The translations under genes and the position numbers were made by a program. The notes below the pieces were generated by a model that searched no databases, was not told where the DNA came from, and saw only the letters and a program-made list of their open reading frames with translations. 36,093 bases of DNA, taken from the NCBI GenBank assembly GCA_947630595.1, contig CANRIG010000029.1:1-36093 (forward strand), in the 5' to 3' direction. Within the stretch, counting starts at the first letter, position 1. The number at the start of each line of letters is the position of its first letter. The DNA comes from an uncultured Lachnospiraceae bacterium. GTDB taxonomy: Bacteria > Bacillota > Clostridia > Lachnospirales > Lachnospiraceae. Positions 14,502 to 22,975 of the stretch are shown here, piece after piece.

Positions 14502-15155
14502 ATGAACGGCACGGAAAGCGAAGGGCAAAGCAAAATGAGCGGTGCGGAAAAGGAAGAACAGCGCAAAATGAGCAGCGCAGAAAAAGAAGAGCAGCGCGGA
14601 ATGAGCAGCGCAGAAAAGGAAGAGCAGCGCGGAATGAGCGGTGTGAAAAAGGAAGAACAGCGCGGAAAATGCGGCGCGGAACGTGAAAAACAAGACAAGG
14701 AATCGGGATGCGAACGCGCACACCTGGAAGAACTGGTGCGCCTGGCCTTTGCGGCGCAGAAGCGTTCCTACTCCCCGTATTCGGGATTTGCGACCGGGGC
14801 TGCGCTGGAAGCGGCCGACGGACGGGTGTTTCTGGGCTGCAACATCGAAAACGCGGCTTATTCCCCGACCAATTGCGCGGAGCGCACCGCGTTTTTCAAG
14901 GCGGTGTCGGAGGGCGTGCGCGCGTTCCGGCGGATTGCGGTCGTCGGCGGCTATCCGGGCCGGCCGGGCGACTACTGCGCGCCCTGCGGCGTCTGCCGGC
15001 AGGTGATGGCGGAATTCTGCGACGTGGATACGTTTGAAATTATTCTGGCGCGCGGGCCGCGGGACTACAAAATCGTGCGGCTGGCGGAGCTGCTGCCGCT
15101 GCACTTCGGGCCGGAGGATCTCGGCGCGCAGGCGGCGCCGCTTTCCGCAGAATAA
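14502..15155 (+). CDS. cdd: Cytidine deaminase with repetitive N-terminal extension
   Basis: This enzyme deaminates cytidine and deoxycytidine to uridine forms. The catalytic domain begins near residue 74 and is of normal size. Its zinc site is complete: NCAERTA with Cys125 and catalytic Glu127, and PCGVCRQ with Cys162 and Cys165. SPYSGFATGAAL and GCNIENAAYSPT are classic for the tetrameric class. Unusual is a 73-residue hydrophilic extension made of 11-residue repeats, which the tetrameric family normally lacks. The true start is uncertain, because several in-frame ATGs inside the repeats are preceded by purine-rich sequence; 14502 is the outermost ATG after the deoB stop, with only weak GGAG upstream. 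Operon position supports nucleoside salvage. Confidence 0.9.
   Translation: MNGTESEGQSKMSGAEKEEQRKMSSAEKEEQRGMSSAEKEEQRGMSGVKKEEQRGKCGAEREKQDKESGCERAHLEELVRLAFAAQKRSYSPYSGFATGAALEAADGRVFLGCNIENAAYSPTNCAERTAFFKAVSEGVRAFRRIAVVGGYPGRPGDYCAPCGVCRQVMAEFCDVDTFEIILARGPRDYKIVRLAELLPLHFGPEDLGAQAAPLSAE
14505..14702 (+). repeat. 33-bp coding repeats upstream of cytidine deaminase core
   Basis: Six 33-base units (starts 14505, 14538, 14571, 14604, 14637, 14670) encode variants of MSSAEKEEQRG. The third and fourth units are nearly identical. A more diverged copy seems to extend upstream to the deoB stop codon. Several units end in a purine-rich segment followed by ATG, so each copy could offer a start codon. 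Confidence 0.88.
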
Positions 15156-15203
15156 TAAGTGATTTTTGGAAAATGCGGCAGGCTGGGAAGGAGGACGGAA
15201 CAG

Positions 15204-16526
15204 ATGCGGATGTATGATATCATATTGAAGAAACGAAACGGCGGCGCGCTCTCAGAGGAGGAAATCCGGGAGATGGTGCGGGAATACACGGACGGCGGCA
15301 TTCCCGACTACCAGATGGCGGCCTTTCTGATGGCGGTCTATTTCCGGGGCATGACGGATGAGGAGACCGCGGTGCTGACGGACGCGATGGCGCATTCCGG
15401 GGACACGATCGATCTTTCCGCCCTGCCCGGCGTCAAGGTGGACAAGCATTCGACCGGCGGCGTCGGGGACAAGACGACGATGATCGTGGCGCCGGTGGTG
15501 GCGGCGTGCGGCTGCGTGATCGCCAAAATGTCGGGCCGCGGCCTCGGGCACACGGGCGGCACGGTGGACAAGCTGGAATCGATTCCGGGGATGCAGGTCT
15601 CGCTCTCGCAGGAGGAATTTCTGCGTGTGGCCACGGAGACCGGGATCGCGGTGACGGGGCAGTCGGGCAACCTGACGCCGGCCGACAAAAAGCTCTACGC
15701 CCTGCGCGACGTGACAGCGACGGTGGAGAGCATCCCGCTGATCGCTTCCTCGATTATGAGCAAAAAGCTGGCGGCCGGCAGCGACTGCATCCTGCTGGAT
15801 GTCAAGACCGGCAGCGGCGCTTTCATGAAAACGGCGGCGGACGCCGTGGAGCTGGCCCAGAAAATGGTGGCGATCGGCGAACACAACGGCCGCCGGACGG
15901 CGGCGCTGATCACCAATATGGACATCCCGCTGGGCCGCCAGATCGGCAACGCGCTCGAGGTGGAGGAGGCAGTGCGCGTATTGCGCGGCACGGGGCCGAA
16001 AGACCTGACGGAGGTCTGCCTGGCGCTGGCGGCCGAACTGCTGTGCCTGGCCGGAAAGGGAACGCGCGAGGCGTGCCTGGAACAGGCGCGGCGGGCCATC
16101 GATTCCGGCGCGGCGCTGGAGCGGCTGGCGGCGATGGTGAAGGCGCAGGGCGGCGACGAGCGCTGTGTTTACGAACCGGAACGTCTGGGCCGTGCGCCGT
16201 ACAGCCTGGAGATCAAGGCGCCCGCGGACGGTTATCTTACGAAAATGGACACGGCCGGCATCGGCATCGCGGCGATGATGCTGGGCGCGGGCCGGGAGAC
16301 CAAGGAGAGCAGCCTGGATTATCTGGCGGGCATTCTGCTGGAGAAAAAGACCGGCGACGCGGTGCGCTCCGGCGAGACGATCGCGCGGCTGCTGGCCTCG
16401 GAGGAACATAGATTTGCGGATGCGCAGCGGCAGTTTTTACAATGTGTGACAATTGGTCCGGAGCCGCCGCAGCCGGAGCCGCTGGTGTACGCCTGCGTGA
16501 CGGCCGGCGGCGTGGAATACCGATAA
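15204..16526 (+). CDS. pdp: Pyrimidine-nucleoside phosphorylase
   Basis: This 440-residue enzyme cleaves thymidine, deoxyuridine and often uridine with phosphate into base and pentose-1-phosphate. The family signature is obvious: KHSTGGVGDKTTMIVAPVVAACG at the phosphate site, KMSGRGLGHTGGTVDKLESIPG, and SSIMSKKLAAG; LDVKTGSGAFMK completes the active site. The C-terminal domain around APADGYLTKMDT is typical. It may equally be named deoA; the Firmicute enzyme usually accepts both uridine and thymidine. AAGGAGG at 15188-15194 is 9 bases before the ATG at 15204. It works directly after the deaminase, whose product it can degrade, and supplies substrate to phosphopentomutase. Confidence 0.95.
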   Translation: MRMYDIILKKRNGGALSEEEIREMVREYTDGGIPDYQMAAFLMAVYFRGMTDEETAVLTDAMAHSGDTIDLSALPGVKVDKHSTGGVGDKTTMIVAPVVAACGCVIAKMSGRGLGHTGGTVDKLESIPGMQVSLSQEEFLRVATETGIAVTGQSGNLTPADKKLYALRDVTATVESIPLIASSIMSKKLAAGSDCILLDVKTGSGAFMKTAADAVELAQKMVAIGEHNGRRTAALITNMDIPLGRQIGNALEVEEAVRVLRGTGPKDLTEVCLALAAELLCLAGKGTREACLEQARRAIDSGAALERLAAMVKAQGGDERCVYEPERLGRAPYSLEIKAPADGYLTKMDTAGIGIAAMMLGAGRETKESSLDYLAGILLEKKTGDAVRSGETIARLLASEEHRFADAQRQFLQCVTIGPEPPQPEPLVYACVTAGGVEYR

Positions 16527-16550
16527 TATCAGACCCAGAGGAGAACGATC

Positions 16551-18275
16551 ATGGAAGAGAAAACCAAACTGACACAGACCGGGGACAGGCGGGACGAGGA
16601 CGGCTGGGCCGACCCGGGACAGAAGCGCACCGTGTACGTGGTCGGGCACAAAAACCCGGACACGGATTCGATCTGCTCCGCGATTGCCTATGCCTATCTG
16701 AAAAGCAAAGTGAACGACAGCTGCCATTACGTGCCGGCGCGCGCGGGCCAGGTCAGCGCCGAGACGCAGTACGTACTGGAGCGCTTTCAGAGCAAGGTGC
16801 CGAGGCTGCTGGACAACATCGGAACCCGCGTCAAGGATATGGAAATCCGCAAGGTGCCGGGCGTGCGCAGCGACATTTCCCTGAAAGACGCGTGGACGCT
16901 GATGACGACGGAGAACGTGTTCACGCTGCCGATCACCAACGAGGAGAACCGGCTGCAGGGCCTGATCACGATCAACGACATCGCTCAGTCCTACATGGAA
17001 CGACACGACAGCAATATTGTCTCTGTGGCGCGGACGCCGTACCGCAATATCCTGAAAACGCTGGATGCGGAAATGGTGGTCGGCGACCCGGACGGCTATT
17101 TTGACCAGGGCAAGGTCCTGATCGCGGCGGCCAACCCGGACGTCATGGAGAATTACATCGACGAGCACGACATGATCATCCTCGGCAACCGCTATGAGTC
17201 GCAGCTGTGCGCAATCGAGATGAAAGCCGGCTGCATCGTGGTCTGCCTGGGCGCGCCGGTGTCGCGGACGATCAAGCGGCTGGCCGAGGAGCGCAGGTGC
17301 ACGATCATCGTGACGCCGCTCGAGACCTACGCGGTGGCCCGGCTGATCAACCAGAGCATGCCGGTTGACTTTTTCATGCGCAAAGAAAACCTGATGACCT
17401 TCCGGGTCGACGACTATACCGAAAATATCCGCGACACGATGTCCAAGAAGCGCTACCGCGACTTCCCGATTCTCGACAAAAAGGGACATTACGTGGGCAT
17501 GATTTCCCGCCGGAACCTGCTGGGCGTGCACAAGCGCGGCCTGATTCTGGTGGATCACAATGAAGTGTCGCAGGCCGTCGACAACGTGCTGGACGCGGAG
17601 ATCATCGAGATCATCGACCATCACCGCCTCGGCTCGCTGGAGACGATGACGCCGGTCTACTTCCGCAACCAGCCGGTCGGCTGCACGGGCACGATCATCT
17701 ATCAGATGTTCTGCGAGCAGCATGTGGAAATTCCGCCCGACATCGCCGGCCTGATGTGCAGCGCGATCCTCTCGGATACGCTGATGTTCCGCTCGCCGAC
17801 CTGCACGTCCATGGACGTCAACGCGGCCCGGGCGCTGGCGGAAATCGCCGGCATCGAGTGCGAGACTTACGCGCCGCAGATGTTTGCGGCCGGCAGCGAC
17901 CTGATCTCCAAGACGCCGGAGGAAATTCTGTATCAGGACTTCAAGAAATTCGAGTTCGGCGATCTCAATCTCGGCATCGGCCAGGTTACCTCGATGAACG
18001 CGGACGAGCTGCAGAACATTAAGAGCCGGCTGCTGCCGGTGCTGGAAAAGGCGCTGGACGGGCGCGACACCAACATGGTCTTCCTCATGCTGACCAACAT
18101 CATCGAGGAATCCACGGAGCTGCTGTGCTGCGGCAAGGACTCCGACAATCTCGTGGAGGAGGCCTACCATCAAAAGGTGGCCGGCGGCAGCGCCAGACTT
18201 CCGGGCGTGGTCTCCCGCAAAAAGCAGCTCGTGCCAGACTTCATGGCGGCGATCAGCCGGCTGACGGCGGTGTAA
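16551..18275 (+). CDS. CBS-domain manganese-dependent inorganic pyrophosphatase
   Basis: This 574-residue family II (DHH) pyrophosphatase hydrolyses pyrophosphate to phosphate in the cytosol. The catalytic N-domain is split: GHKNPDTDSICSAIAYAY (residues 32-49) carries the first metal ligands, and LVDHNEVSQA and EIIDHHRLG come much later. Between them lie a CBS domain (about 75-145), a DRTGG-like domain, and a second CBS domain (about 290-345). Such CBS-DRTGG-CBS inserts bind adenine nucleotides and regulate activity. The C-terminal part with SRKKQLVPDF is the DHHA2 domain. The length is typical for this regulated form. AGAGGAGAA precedes the ATG. It follows the phosphorylase by 24 bases and is probably in the same operon, which may link phosphate supply to phosphorolysis. 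Confidence 0.93.
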   Translation: MEEKTKLTQTGDRRDEDGWADPGQKRTVYVVGHKNPDTDSICSAIAYAYLKSKVNDSCHYVPARAGQVSAETQYVLERFQSKVPRLLDNIGTRVKDMEIRKVPGVRSDISLKDAWTLMTTENVFTLPITNEENRLQGLITINDIAQSYMERHDSNIVSVARTPYRNILKTLDAEMVVGDPDGYFDQGKVLIAAANPDVMENYIDEHDMIILGNRYESQLCAIEMKAGCIVVCLGAPVSRTIKRLAEERRCTIIVTPLETYAVARLINQSMPVDFFMRKENLMTFRVDDYTENIRDTMSKKRYRDFPILDKKGHYVGMISRRNLLGVHKRGLILVDHNEVSQAVDNVLDAEIIEIIDHHRLGSLETMTPVYFRNQPVGCTGTIIYQMFCEQHVEIPPDIAGLMCSAILSDTLMFRSPTCTSMDVNAARALAEIAGIECETYAPQMFAAGSDLISKTPEEILYQDFKKFEFGDLNLGIGQVTSMNADELQNIKSRLLPVLEKALDGRDTNMVFLMLTNIIEESTELLCCGKDSDNLVEEAYHQKVAGGSARLPGVVSRKKQLVPDFMAAISRLTAV

Positions 18276-18279
18276 GCGG

Positions 18280-18360
18280 CGGTGAAATCCATCGCCTACG
18301 GAGACTTAGCCGCGAAGGCTTTCCTGAGCGGCTTAGTCGCAGTCAGCGATTCGTTCACCG
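18280..18360 (+). other. Long imperfect hairpin after the pyrophosphatase gene
   Basis: Arms of about 32 bases (18280-18312 and 18329-18360) share CGGTGAA/TTCACCG at the base, ATCGC/GCGAT in the middle, and GACTTAGCCGC against GCGGCTTAGTC at the top, with one mismatch and internal loops. It starts 5 bases after the stop codon. There is no T-run; it may mark the operon end or be a processing site. Confidence 0.5.
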
Positions 18361-18441
18361 CAGCTTTGCCCCAGTCCGCACAGGGACCATCCATTGCCAT
18401 TACTACACAACGAAAATTTTTTCAGGACAGGAGGACTCCGT

Positions 18442-19011
18442 ATGAGCAGAGAAATCTGGAAGGCAGGCAACATGCTTTACCCGCTGCCGGCGGTGATGGT
18501 GAGCTGTCAGCGGCCGGGCGAAAAACCGAATATTATCACGCTGGCCTGGACCGGCACGGTCTGCAGCGACCCGGCGATGGTCTCGATCTCCGTGCGCCCG
18601 GAGCGGTATTCCTACGATATCATCCGCGAGACGGGCGAATTTGTGATCAACCTGACCACGGAAAAGCTGACCCGGGCCACCGATTTCTGCGGCGTGCGCT
18701 CGGGCAGGGACATCGATAAATTTGCAGAGATGCATCTGACGCCGGGCAGGGCGGCGCACGTGGCGGCGCCGCTGATCGAGGAAAGCCCGGTCAATCTCGA
18801 GTGCCGCACCACGCAGGTGCTGGAGCTCGGCTCGCATCACATGTTTGTGGCCGAGGTGCTGGGCGTGGACGTCGACAGCCGTTATCTCGACGAAAACGGG
18901 AAATTCCGGCTCAACGAGGCGGGGCTGATGGTGTACTCGCACGGTGAATATTTCAGCCTCGGGGAGAAGCTCGGAAAGTTCGGTTTCAGCGTGCAGCGCA
19001 GAAAAAATTAA
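18442..19011 (+). CDS. Flavin reductase-like FMN-binding protein
   Basis: This 189-residue protein belongs to the flavin reductase-like split-barrel family. The N-terminal half shows the usual pattern: PLPAVMVSCQRPGEKPNIITLAW, then SDPAMVSISVRPERYSYDII, then GEFVINLTTEKL. The remaining segments SPVNLECRTTQVLELGSHHMFVAEV match the FMN-binding barrel. Members bind FMN and often use NAD(P)H, but substrates vary widely; some clostridial ones serve as general electron carriers. ACAGGAGG lies 7 bases before the ATG at 18442. It is separated from the pyrophosphatase gene by a structured gap of 166 bases and from murA by a promoter, so it may be its own unit. Confidence 0.9.
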   Translation: MSREIWKAGNMLYPLPAVMVSCQRPGEKPNIITLAWTGTVCSDPAMVSISVRPERYSYDIIRETGEFVINLTTEKLTRATDFCGVRSGRDIDKFAEMHLTPGRAAHVAAPLIEESPVNLECRTTQVLELGSHHMFVAEVLGVDVDSRYLDENGKFRLNEAGLMVYSHGEYFSLGEKLGKFGFSVQRRKN

Positions 19012-19017
19012 TTTTTG

Positions 19018-19045
19018 TTTACAAATTTTGGGATTGTGATATACT
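19018..19045 (+). promoter_or_regulatory. Extended -10 promoter for murA
   Basis: TTTACA (19018-19023) and TATACT (19040-19045) are 16 bases apart, and TGA immediately before the -10 gives an extended TGn motif. It lies directly after the flavin reductase stop codon. Confidence 0.75.
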
Positions 19046-19058
19046 TATATTGGTTTTT

Positions 19059-19080
19059 TGTCTGTCGGAGGGGACAGACA
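19059..19080 (+). other. Stem-loop at 5' end of murA mRNA
   Basis: Perfect 8-bp arms TGTCTGTC (19059-19066) and GACAGACA (19073-19080) enclose a GGAGGG loop, starting within a few bases of the predicted transcription start. The loop sequence resembles a ribosome site but is about 40 bases from the ATG. A role in mRNA stability is plausible. Confidence 0.5.
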
Positions 19081-19118
19081 GTTGGGGGAAAGTATAAATA
19101 AGAAAACAGAGGTGTCTT

Positions 19119-20411
19119 ATGGAACAGTATATTATCAAAGGCGGCAATCCCCTGGTGGGAGAGGTGGAGATCGGCGGTGCCAAAAACGCGGCGCTGGGTA
19201 TTCTCGCCGCCGCGATCATGACAGATGATACAGTACTGATAGACAATCTTCCGGATGTGCGCGACATCAATGTCCTCCTCGAGGCGATGGAGAGCATCGG
19301 CGTCGTGGTGAAACGGCTGACCCGGCATTCTGTGGAGCTGCACAGCGAACACATCGGCGAGGTCAGCGTCGACTATGAGTATATCAAGAAAATCCGCGCT
19401 TCCTATTATCTGATCGGGGCGCTGCTCGGCAAGTACCGGAGGGCGGAGGTGCCGCTTCCCGGCGGCTGCAACATCGGCAGCAGGCCCATCGACCTGCACC
19501 TGAAGGGCTTCAAGGCGCTGGGCGCGAGGGTCAATATCCGCAACGGCTTCATCGTGGCAGTGGCCGACCACCTGCACGGAAGCCACATATACCTGGACAC
19601 CGTTTCGGTCGGGGCTACGATCAACATCATGATGGCGGCTTCGATGGCGGACGGCTACACGATCATCGAGAACTGCGCCCGCGAGCCGCACGTCGTGGAC
19701 GTGGCGAACTTTTTGAACAGCATGGGCGCGAACATCAAGGGCGCCGGTACGGATGTCATCCGCATCCGCGGCGTGCAGAAGCTGCACCGCACCGACTATT
19801 CCATTATCCCGGACCAGATCGAGGCGGGGACCTTTATGTTTGCGGCGGCGGCCACCAAGGGCGACGTGATGGTAAAAAACGTCATCCCCAAGCATCTGGA
19901 GGCGACCTCGGCCAAGCTGATGGAGATCGGCTGCGAGGTGGAGGAATTTGACAGCGCGGTGCGCGTGGTTGCGACCAAGCGCCTCAGCAGCACCAACGTC
20001 AAGACGCTTCCCTACCCGGGCTACCCGACCGATATGCAGCCGCAGATCGGCGTGACGCTGGCCCTGGCGGACGGCACCAGCATCGTGACGGAGAGCATTT
20101 TCGAGAACCGCTTCAAATACATGGATGAGCTGGCCCGCATGGGCGCGGTCGTCCGCGTGGAGGGCAACACCGCCATCATCACCGGCGTGGAAAAGCTCTC
20201 CGGCGCGCGCGTCTGCGCACCGGATCTGCGCGCGGGGGCGGCGCTTGTGATCGCGGCGCTGGCCGCAGAGGGAGTTACGACCGTGGACGACATCCTCTAC
20301 ATTCAGCGCGGCTACGAGGATTTTGACGGCAAGCTGCGCAGTCTGGGCGCGGAGATCGCCAGGGTAGACAGCGAAAAAGAGGCGAAAAAATTCCGCCTGC
20401 GGATCGGCTGA
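19119..20411 (+). CDS. murA: UDP-N-acetylglucosamine 1-carboxyvinyltransferase
   Basis: This 430-residue cytosolic enzyme transfers enolpyruvate from PEP to UDP-GlcNAc, the first committed step of peptidoglycan synthesis. The catalytic loop LPGGCNIGSRPIDLHLKG places the fosfomycin-target Cys at residue 117, so the enzyme should be of the sensitive type. Lys22 in GAKNAAL and Arg93 in KIRASYYLIG are the other known active-site residues. PGYPTDMQPQ and RAGAALVIAALAAEG are family signatures. Length fits. It has a strong upstream promoter and a strong terminator, so it appears monocistronic. Firmicutes often have two MurA paralogues; which one this is cannot be decided here. Confidence 0.96.
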   Translation: MEQYIIKGGNPLVGEVEIGGAKNAALGILAAAIMTDDTVLIDNLPDVRDINVLLEAMESIGVVVKRLTRHSVELHSEHIGEVSVDYEYIKKIRASYYLIGALLGKYRRAEVPLPGGCNIGSRPIDLHLKGFKALGARVNIRNGFIVAVADHLHGSHIYLDTVSVGATINIMMAASMADGYTIIENCAREPHVVDVANFLNSMGANIKGAGTDVIRIRGVQKLHRTDYSIIPDQIEAGTFMFAAAATKGDVMVKNVIPKHLEATSAKLMEIGCEVEEFDSAVRVVATKRLSSTNVKTLPYPGYPTDMQPQIGVTLALADGTSIVTESIFENRFKYMDELARMGAVVRVEGNTAIITGVEKLSGARVCAPDLRAGAALVIAALAAEGVTTVDDILYIQRGYEDFDGKLRSLGAEIARVDSEKEAKKFRLRIG

Positions 20412-20456
20412 GAAAAGGAAATAGACCGGGCAGACCGGTTAAAAATAAGAAGAAAG

Positions 20457-20500
20457 GGCTGACGCAAAGACCGAAGGCGGTTTTTGGCGTTAGCCTTTTT
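20457..20500 (+). terminator. Intrinsic terminator after murA
   Basis: A stem of about 17 pairs (GGCTGACGC with GCGTTAGCC, then CAAAGACCG with CGGTTTTTG, with G-U wobbles and one bulge) is capped by AAGG and followed by TTTTT at 20496-20500. It is the clearest intrinsic terminator in the window. As it ends 23 bases before the hydratase start, it could also act as an attenuator there. Confidence 0.85.
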
Positions 20501-20522
20501 CCTGAGACGAGGAGGAACTGTT

Positions 20523-22820
20523 ATGATTCAACTGTATGAAAACGGCGTTTATCTGGTGAACGGCGCGGAGCTTGTCGAGGACGGGCCCGAGGCGCAGGCA
20601 GCGCTGGCGCAGAAGCTGGGCGCGGCTGTGCCGAAGGAGGAAGCTGCAAAGCAGACCATCGCCTGGTCGATTCTGAACGCGCACAACACGTCCGGCAATA
20701 TGGAAAAGCTGAAAATCAAATTTGACAAGCTGACCTCCCACGACATCACGTTCGTGGGCATCATTCAGACGGCGCGGGCCTCGGGGCTGGAGAAATTCCC
20801 GGTGCCCTACGTGCTGACCAACTGCCACAATTCCCTGTGCGCGGTCGGCGGCACGATCAACGAGGACGACCATATGTACGGCCTCACCTGCGCCAAGAAA
20901 TACGGCGGCGTCTATGTTCCGCCTCATCAGGCAGTTATCCACCAGTTCGCCCGCGAGATGCTGGCGTGCGGCGGCGGCATGATCCTCGGCTCCGATTCCC
21001 ACACGCGCTACGGTGCGCTGGGCACGATGGCGATGGGCGAGGGCGGCCCCGAGCTGGTCAAGCAGCTGCTGGGTCAGACCTATGATATCAACATGCCGGG
21101 CGTGATCGGCATTTACCTGACCGGCCGGCCGGTTCCGGGCGTGGGCCCGCAGGACGTGGCGCTGGCGATCATCGGCGCGGTCTTTGCCAACGGCTACGTC
21201 AACAACAAGGTCATGGAATTTGTGGGCCCGGGCGTTTCCGCCCTGAGCGCGGATTTCCGCATCGGCGTCGACGTAATGACGACGGAGACCACCTGCCTGT
21301 CTTCGATCTGGCGCACCGATGATACAATAAGAGACTTTTACGAGATTCACGGCAGAGCCGGCGACTATAAGGAGCTCAATCCGGGTGCTGTCGCTTACTA
21401 CGACGGCATGGTCTGCGTTGACCTTGGAGAAATCCGCCCGATGATCGCGATGCCGTTCCATCCCAGCAACACCTACACCATCGAGGAGCTCAAGGCCAAT
21501 CTGATGGATATTCTGGACGACGTCGAAAAGCGGGCGAAGGTCAGCCTCGACGGGGCCGTGGACTTTACGCTCAAAAATAAGGTGCGCGGCGGCAGATTGT
21601 ACGTCGATCAGGGCATCATCGCCGGCTGCGCGGGCGGCGGATTTGAAAATATCTGCGACGCGGCCGACATCCTCAAGGGAAAATTCATCGGCTCCGACGA
21701 GTTCACGCTCAGCGTGTACCCGGCGAGCACGCCGATTTACATGGAGCTGGCGAAAAACGGCGCGCTGGCGAACCTGATCCGCAGCGGCGCCATCGTCAAG
21801 ACCGCGTTCTGCGGCCCCTGCTTCGGCGCGGGCGACACGCCGGCCAATAACGCGTTCAGCATTCGCCACTCGACGAGGAACTTCCCGAACCGCGAAGGCT
21901 CCAAGCTGCAGAGCGGCCAGATCGCTTCGGTGGCGCTGATGGACGCGCGCTCGATCGCGGCCACGGCGGCCAACCAGGGCTACCTGACGGCGGCGACCGA
22001 GATCGACGCCGACTACAGCAAGCCGAAATATTTCTTCGACAGCAGCATTTACGCGAACCGCGTGTTCGACAGCAAGGGCGTGGCCGACCCCTCGGTGGAG
22101 ATCAAATTCGGTCCCAACATCAAGGACTGGCCGCCGATGTGCGCGCTCACGGAAAACCTGATGCTGAAAGTGGTTTCTGAGATTCACGACCCGGTGACGA
22201 CCACCGACGAGCTGATTCCGTCCGGCGAGACCTCCTCCTACCGCTCCAATCCGCTGGGGCTGGCGGAGTTCACACTCTCCAGAAAAGACCCGGCCTACGT
22301 GGGCCTGGCCAAGGAAGTGCAGAAGGCCGAGAAGGCGCGCGAGGCCGGCGAGTGCATGGGCGAAGCGCTGCCGGAGCTGCGCGACGCGATGCACACCGTC
22401 AAGGCGCAGCCGGAGTTTCAGGATGTCTGCGGCAAAAACACCGGCGTCGGCAGCACCATCTTTGCGGTCAAGCCGGGCGACGGCTCCGCCCGCGAACAGG
22501 CGGCCTCCTGCCAGAAGGTGCTGGGCGGCTGGGCCAACATCGCCCACAGCTACGCGACCAAGCGCTACCGCTCCAACCTCATCAACTGGGGCATGCTGCC
22601 GTTTTTGATCGACGAGGGTGAGCTGCCGTTTGCCAACAAGGACTACCTGTTCATCCCGGGCATCCGCACCGCGGTGCAGAACAAGGCCACGGAAGTGCCG
22701 GCTTACGTCGTGAAGGACGGCGCGCTGCGCCCGTTCACCCTGCGCCTGGGCGAGATGACGGACGACGAGCGGCAGATTATCCTCGACGGGTGCCTGATCA
22801 ATTATAATCGGGTGAAGTGA
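20523..22820 (+). CDS. Aconitase-family hydratase
   Basis: This 765-residue protein is a single-chain member of the aconitase superfamily. Cluster ligands are visible as Cys369 ([12 protein letters not shown]) and Cys430/Cys433 ([11 protein letters not shown]), spaced nearly as in aconitase. [21 protein letters not shown] and [12 protein letters not shown] are further active-site signatures, and the C-terminal swivel domain is present. The N-terminus ([17 protein letters not shown]) differs from true aconitase, and the overall type matches proteins annotated only as 'hydratase' in Clostridia. The substrate is therefore uncertain. No citrate synthase or isocitrate dehydrogenase gene is nearby. 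GAGGAGG ends 7 bases before the ATG at 20523; no independent promoter is obvious. Confidence 0.88.
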   Translation: MIQLYENGVYLVNGAELVEDGPEAQAALAQKLGAAVPKEEAAKQTIAWSILNAHNTSGNMEKLKIKFDKLTSHDITFVGIIQTARASGLEKFPVPYVLTNCHNSLCAVGGTINEDDHMYGLTCAKKYGGVYVPPHQAVIHQFAREMLACGGGMILGSDSHTRYGALGTMAMGEGGPELVKQLLGQTYDINMPGVIGIYLTGRPVPGVGPQDVALAIIGAVFANGYVNNKVMEFVGPGVSALSADFRIGVDVMTTETTCLSSIWRTDDTIRDFYEIHGRAGDYKELNPGAVAYYDGMVCVDLGEIRPMIAMPFHPSNTYTIEELKANLMDILDDVEKRAKVSLDGAVDFTLKNKVRGGRLYVDQGIIAGCAGGGFENICDAADILKGKFIGSDEFTLSVYPASTPIYMELAKNGALANLIRSGAIVKTAFCGPCFGAGDTPANNAFSIRHSTRNFPNREGSKLQSGQIASVALMDARSIAATAANQGYLTAATEIDADYSKPKYFFDSSIYANRVFDSKGVADPSVEIKFGPNIKDWPPMCALTENLMLKVVSEIHDPVTTTDELIPSGETSSYRSNPLGLAEFTLSRKDPAYVGLAKEVQKAEKAREAGECMGEALPELRDAMHTVKAQPEFQDVCGKNTGVGSTIFAVKPGDGSAREQAASCQKVLGGWANIAHSYATKRYRSNLINWGMLPFLIDEGELPFANKDYLFIPGIRTAVQNKATEVPAYVVKDGALRPFTLRLGEMTDDERQIILDGCLINYNRVK

Positions 22821-22850
22821 TAGAGGATAAAAAGCCAAGGTATAAAAGAA

Positions 22851-22962
22851 CGGGGCTGCGCAGAATTCGTTCGGTACCCTTTCGGGTGTTTCCCCCGGAA
22901 AACGAGAAAAGTTTTCCGGAGAAAACACACCGAAAATCCAAACGAATCCTGCTGCAGCCCCG
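22851..22962. terminator. 112-bp palindromic bidirectional terminator candidate
   Basis: Nested imperfect arms pair along almost the whole length: CGGGGCTGC with GCAGCCCCG outside, then GAATTCGTT with AACGAATCC, TTTCGGGTGTTT with AAACACACCGAAA, and CCGGAAAAC with GTTTTCCGG around a GAGAAAA loop. It is A-rich before and T-rich after (GTTAAGTTTT), and lies between convergent stop codons. The size is unusual for a simple terminator. Confidence 0.7.
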
Positions 22963-22975
22963 GTTAAGTTTTCGG

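Noticed and set aside
13058-14698. Minus-strand 546-codon frame opposite phosphopentomutase and the deaminase repeats
   Set aside because: It shows no protein family features, and the plus strand is fully explained by conserved genes.
20490-22928. Minus-strand open frame of 812 codons across the hydratase gene
   Set aside because: It mirrors a well-conserved enzyme on the plus strand, has no family features, and is rich in Arg, His and Val as expected for the shadow of a GC-rich gene.
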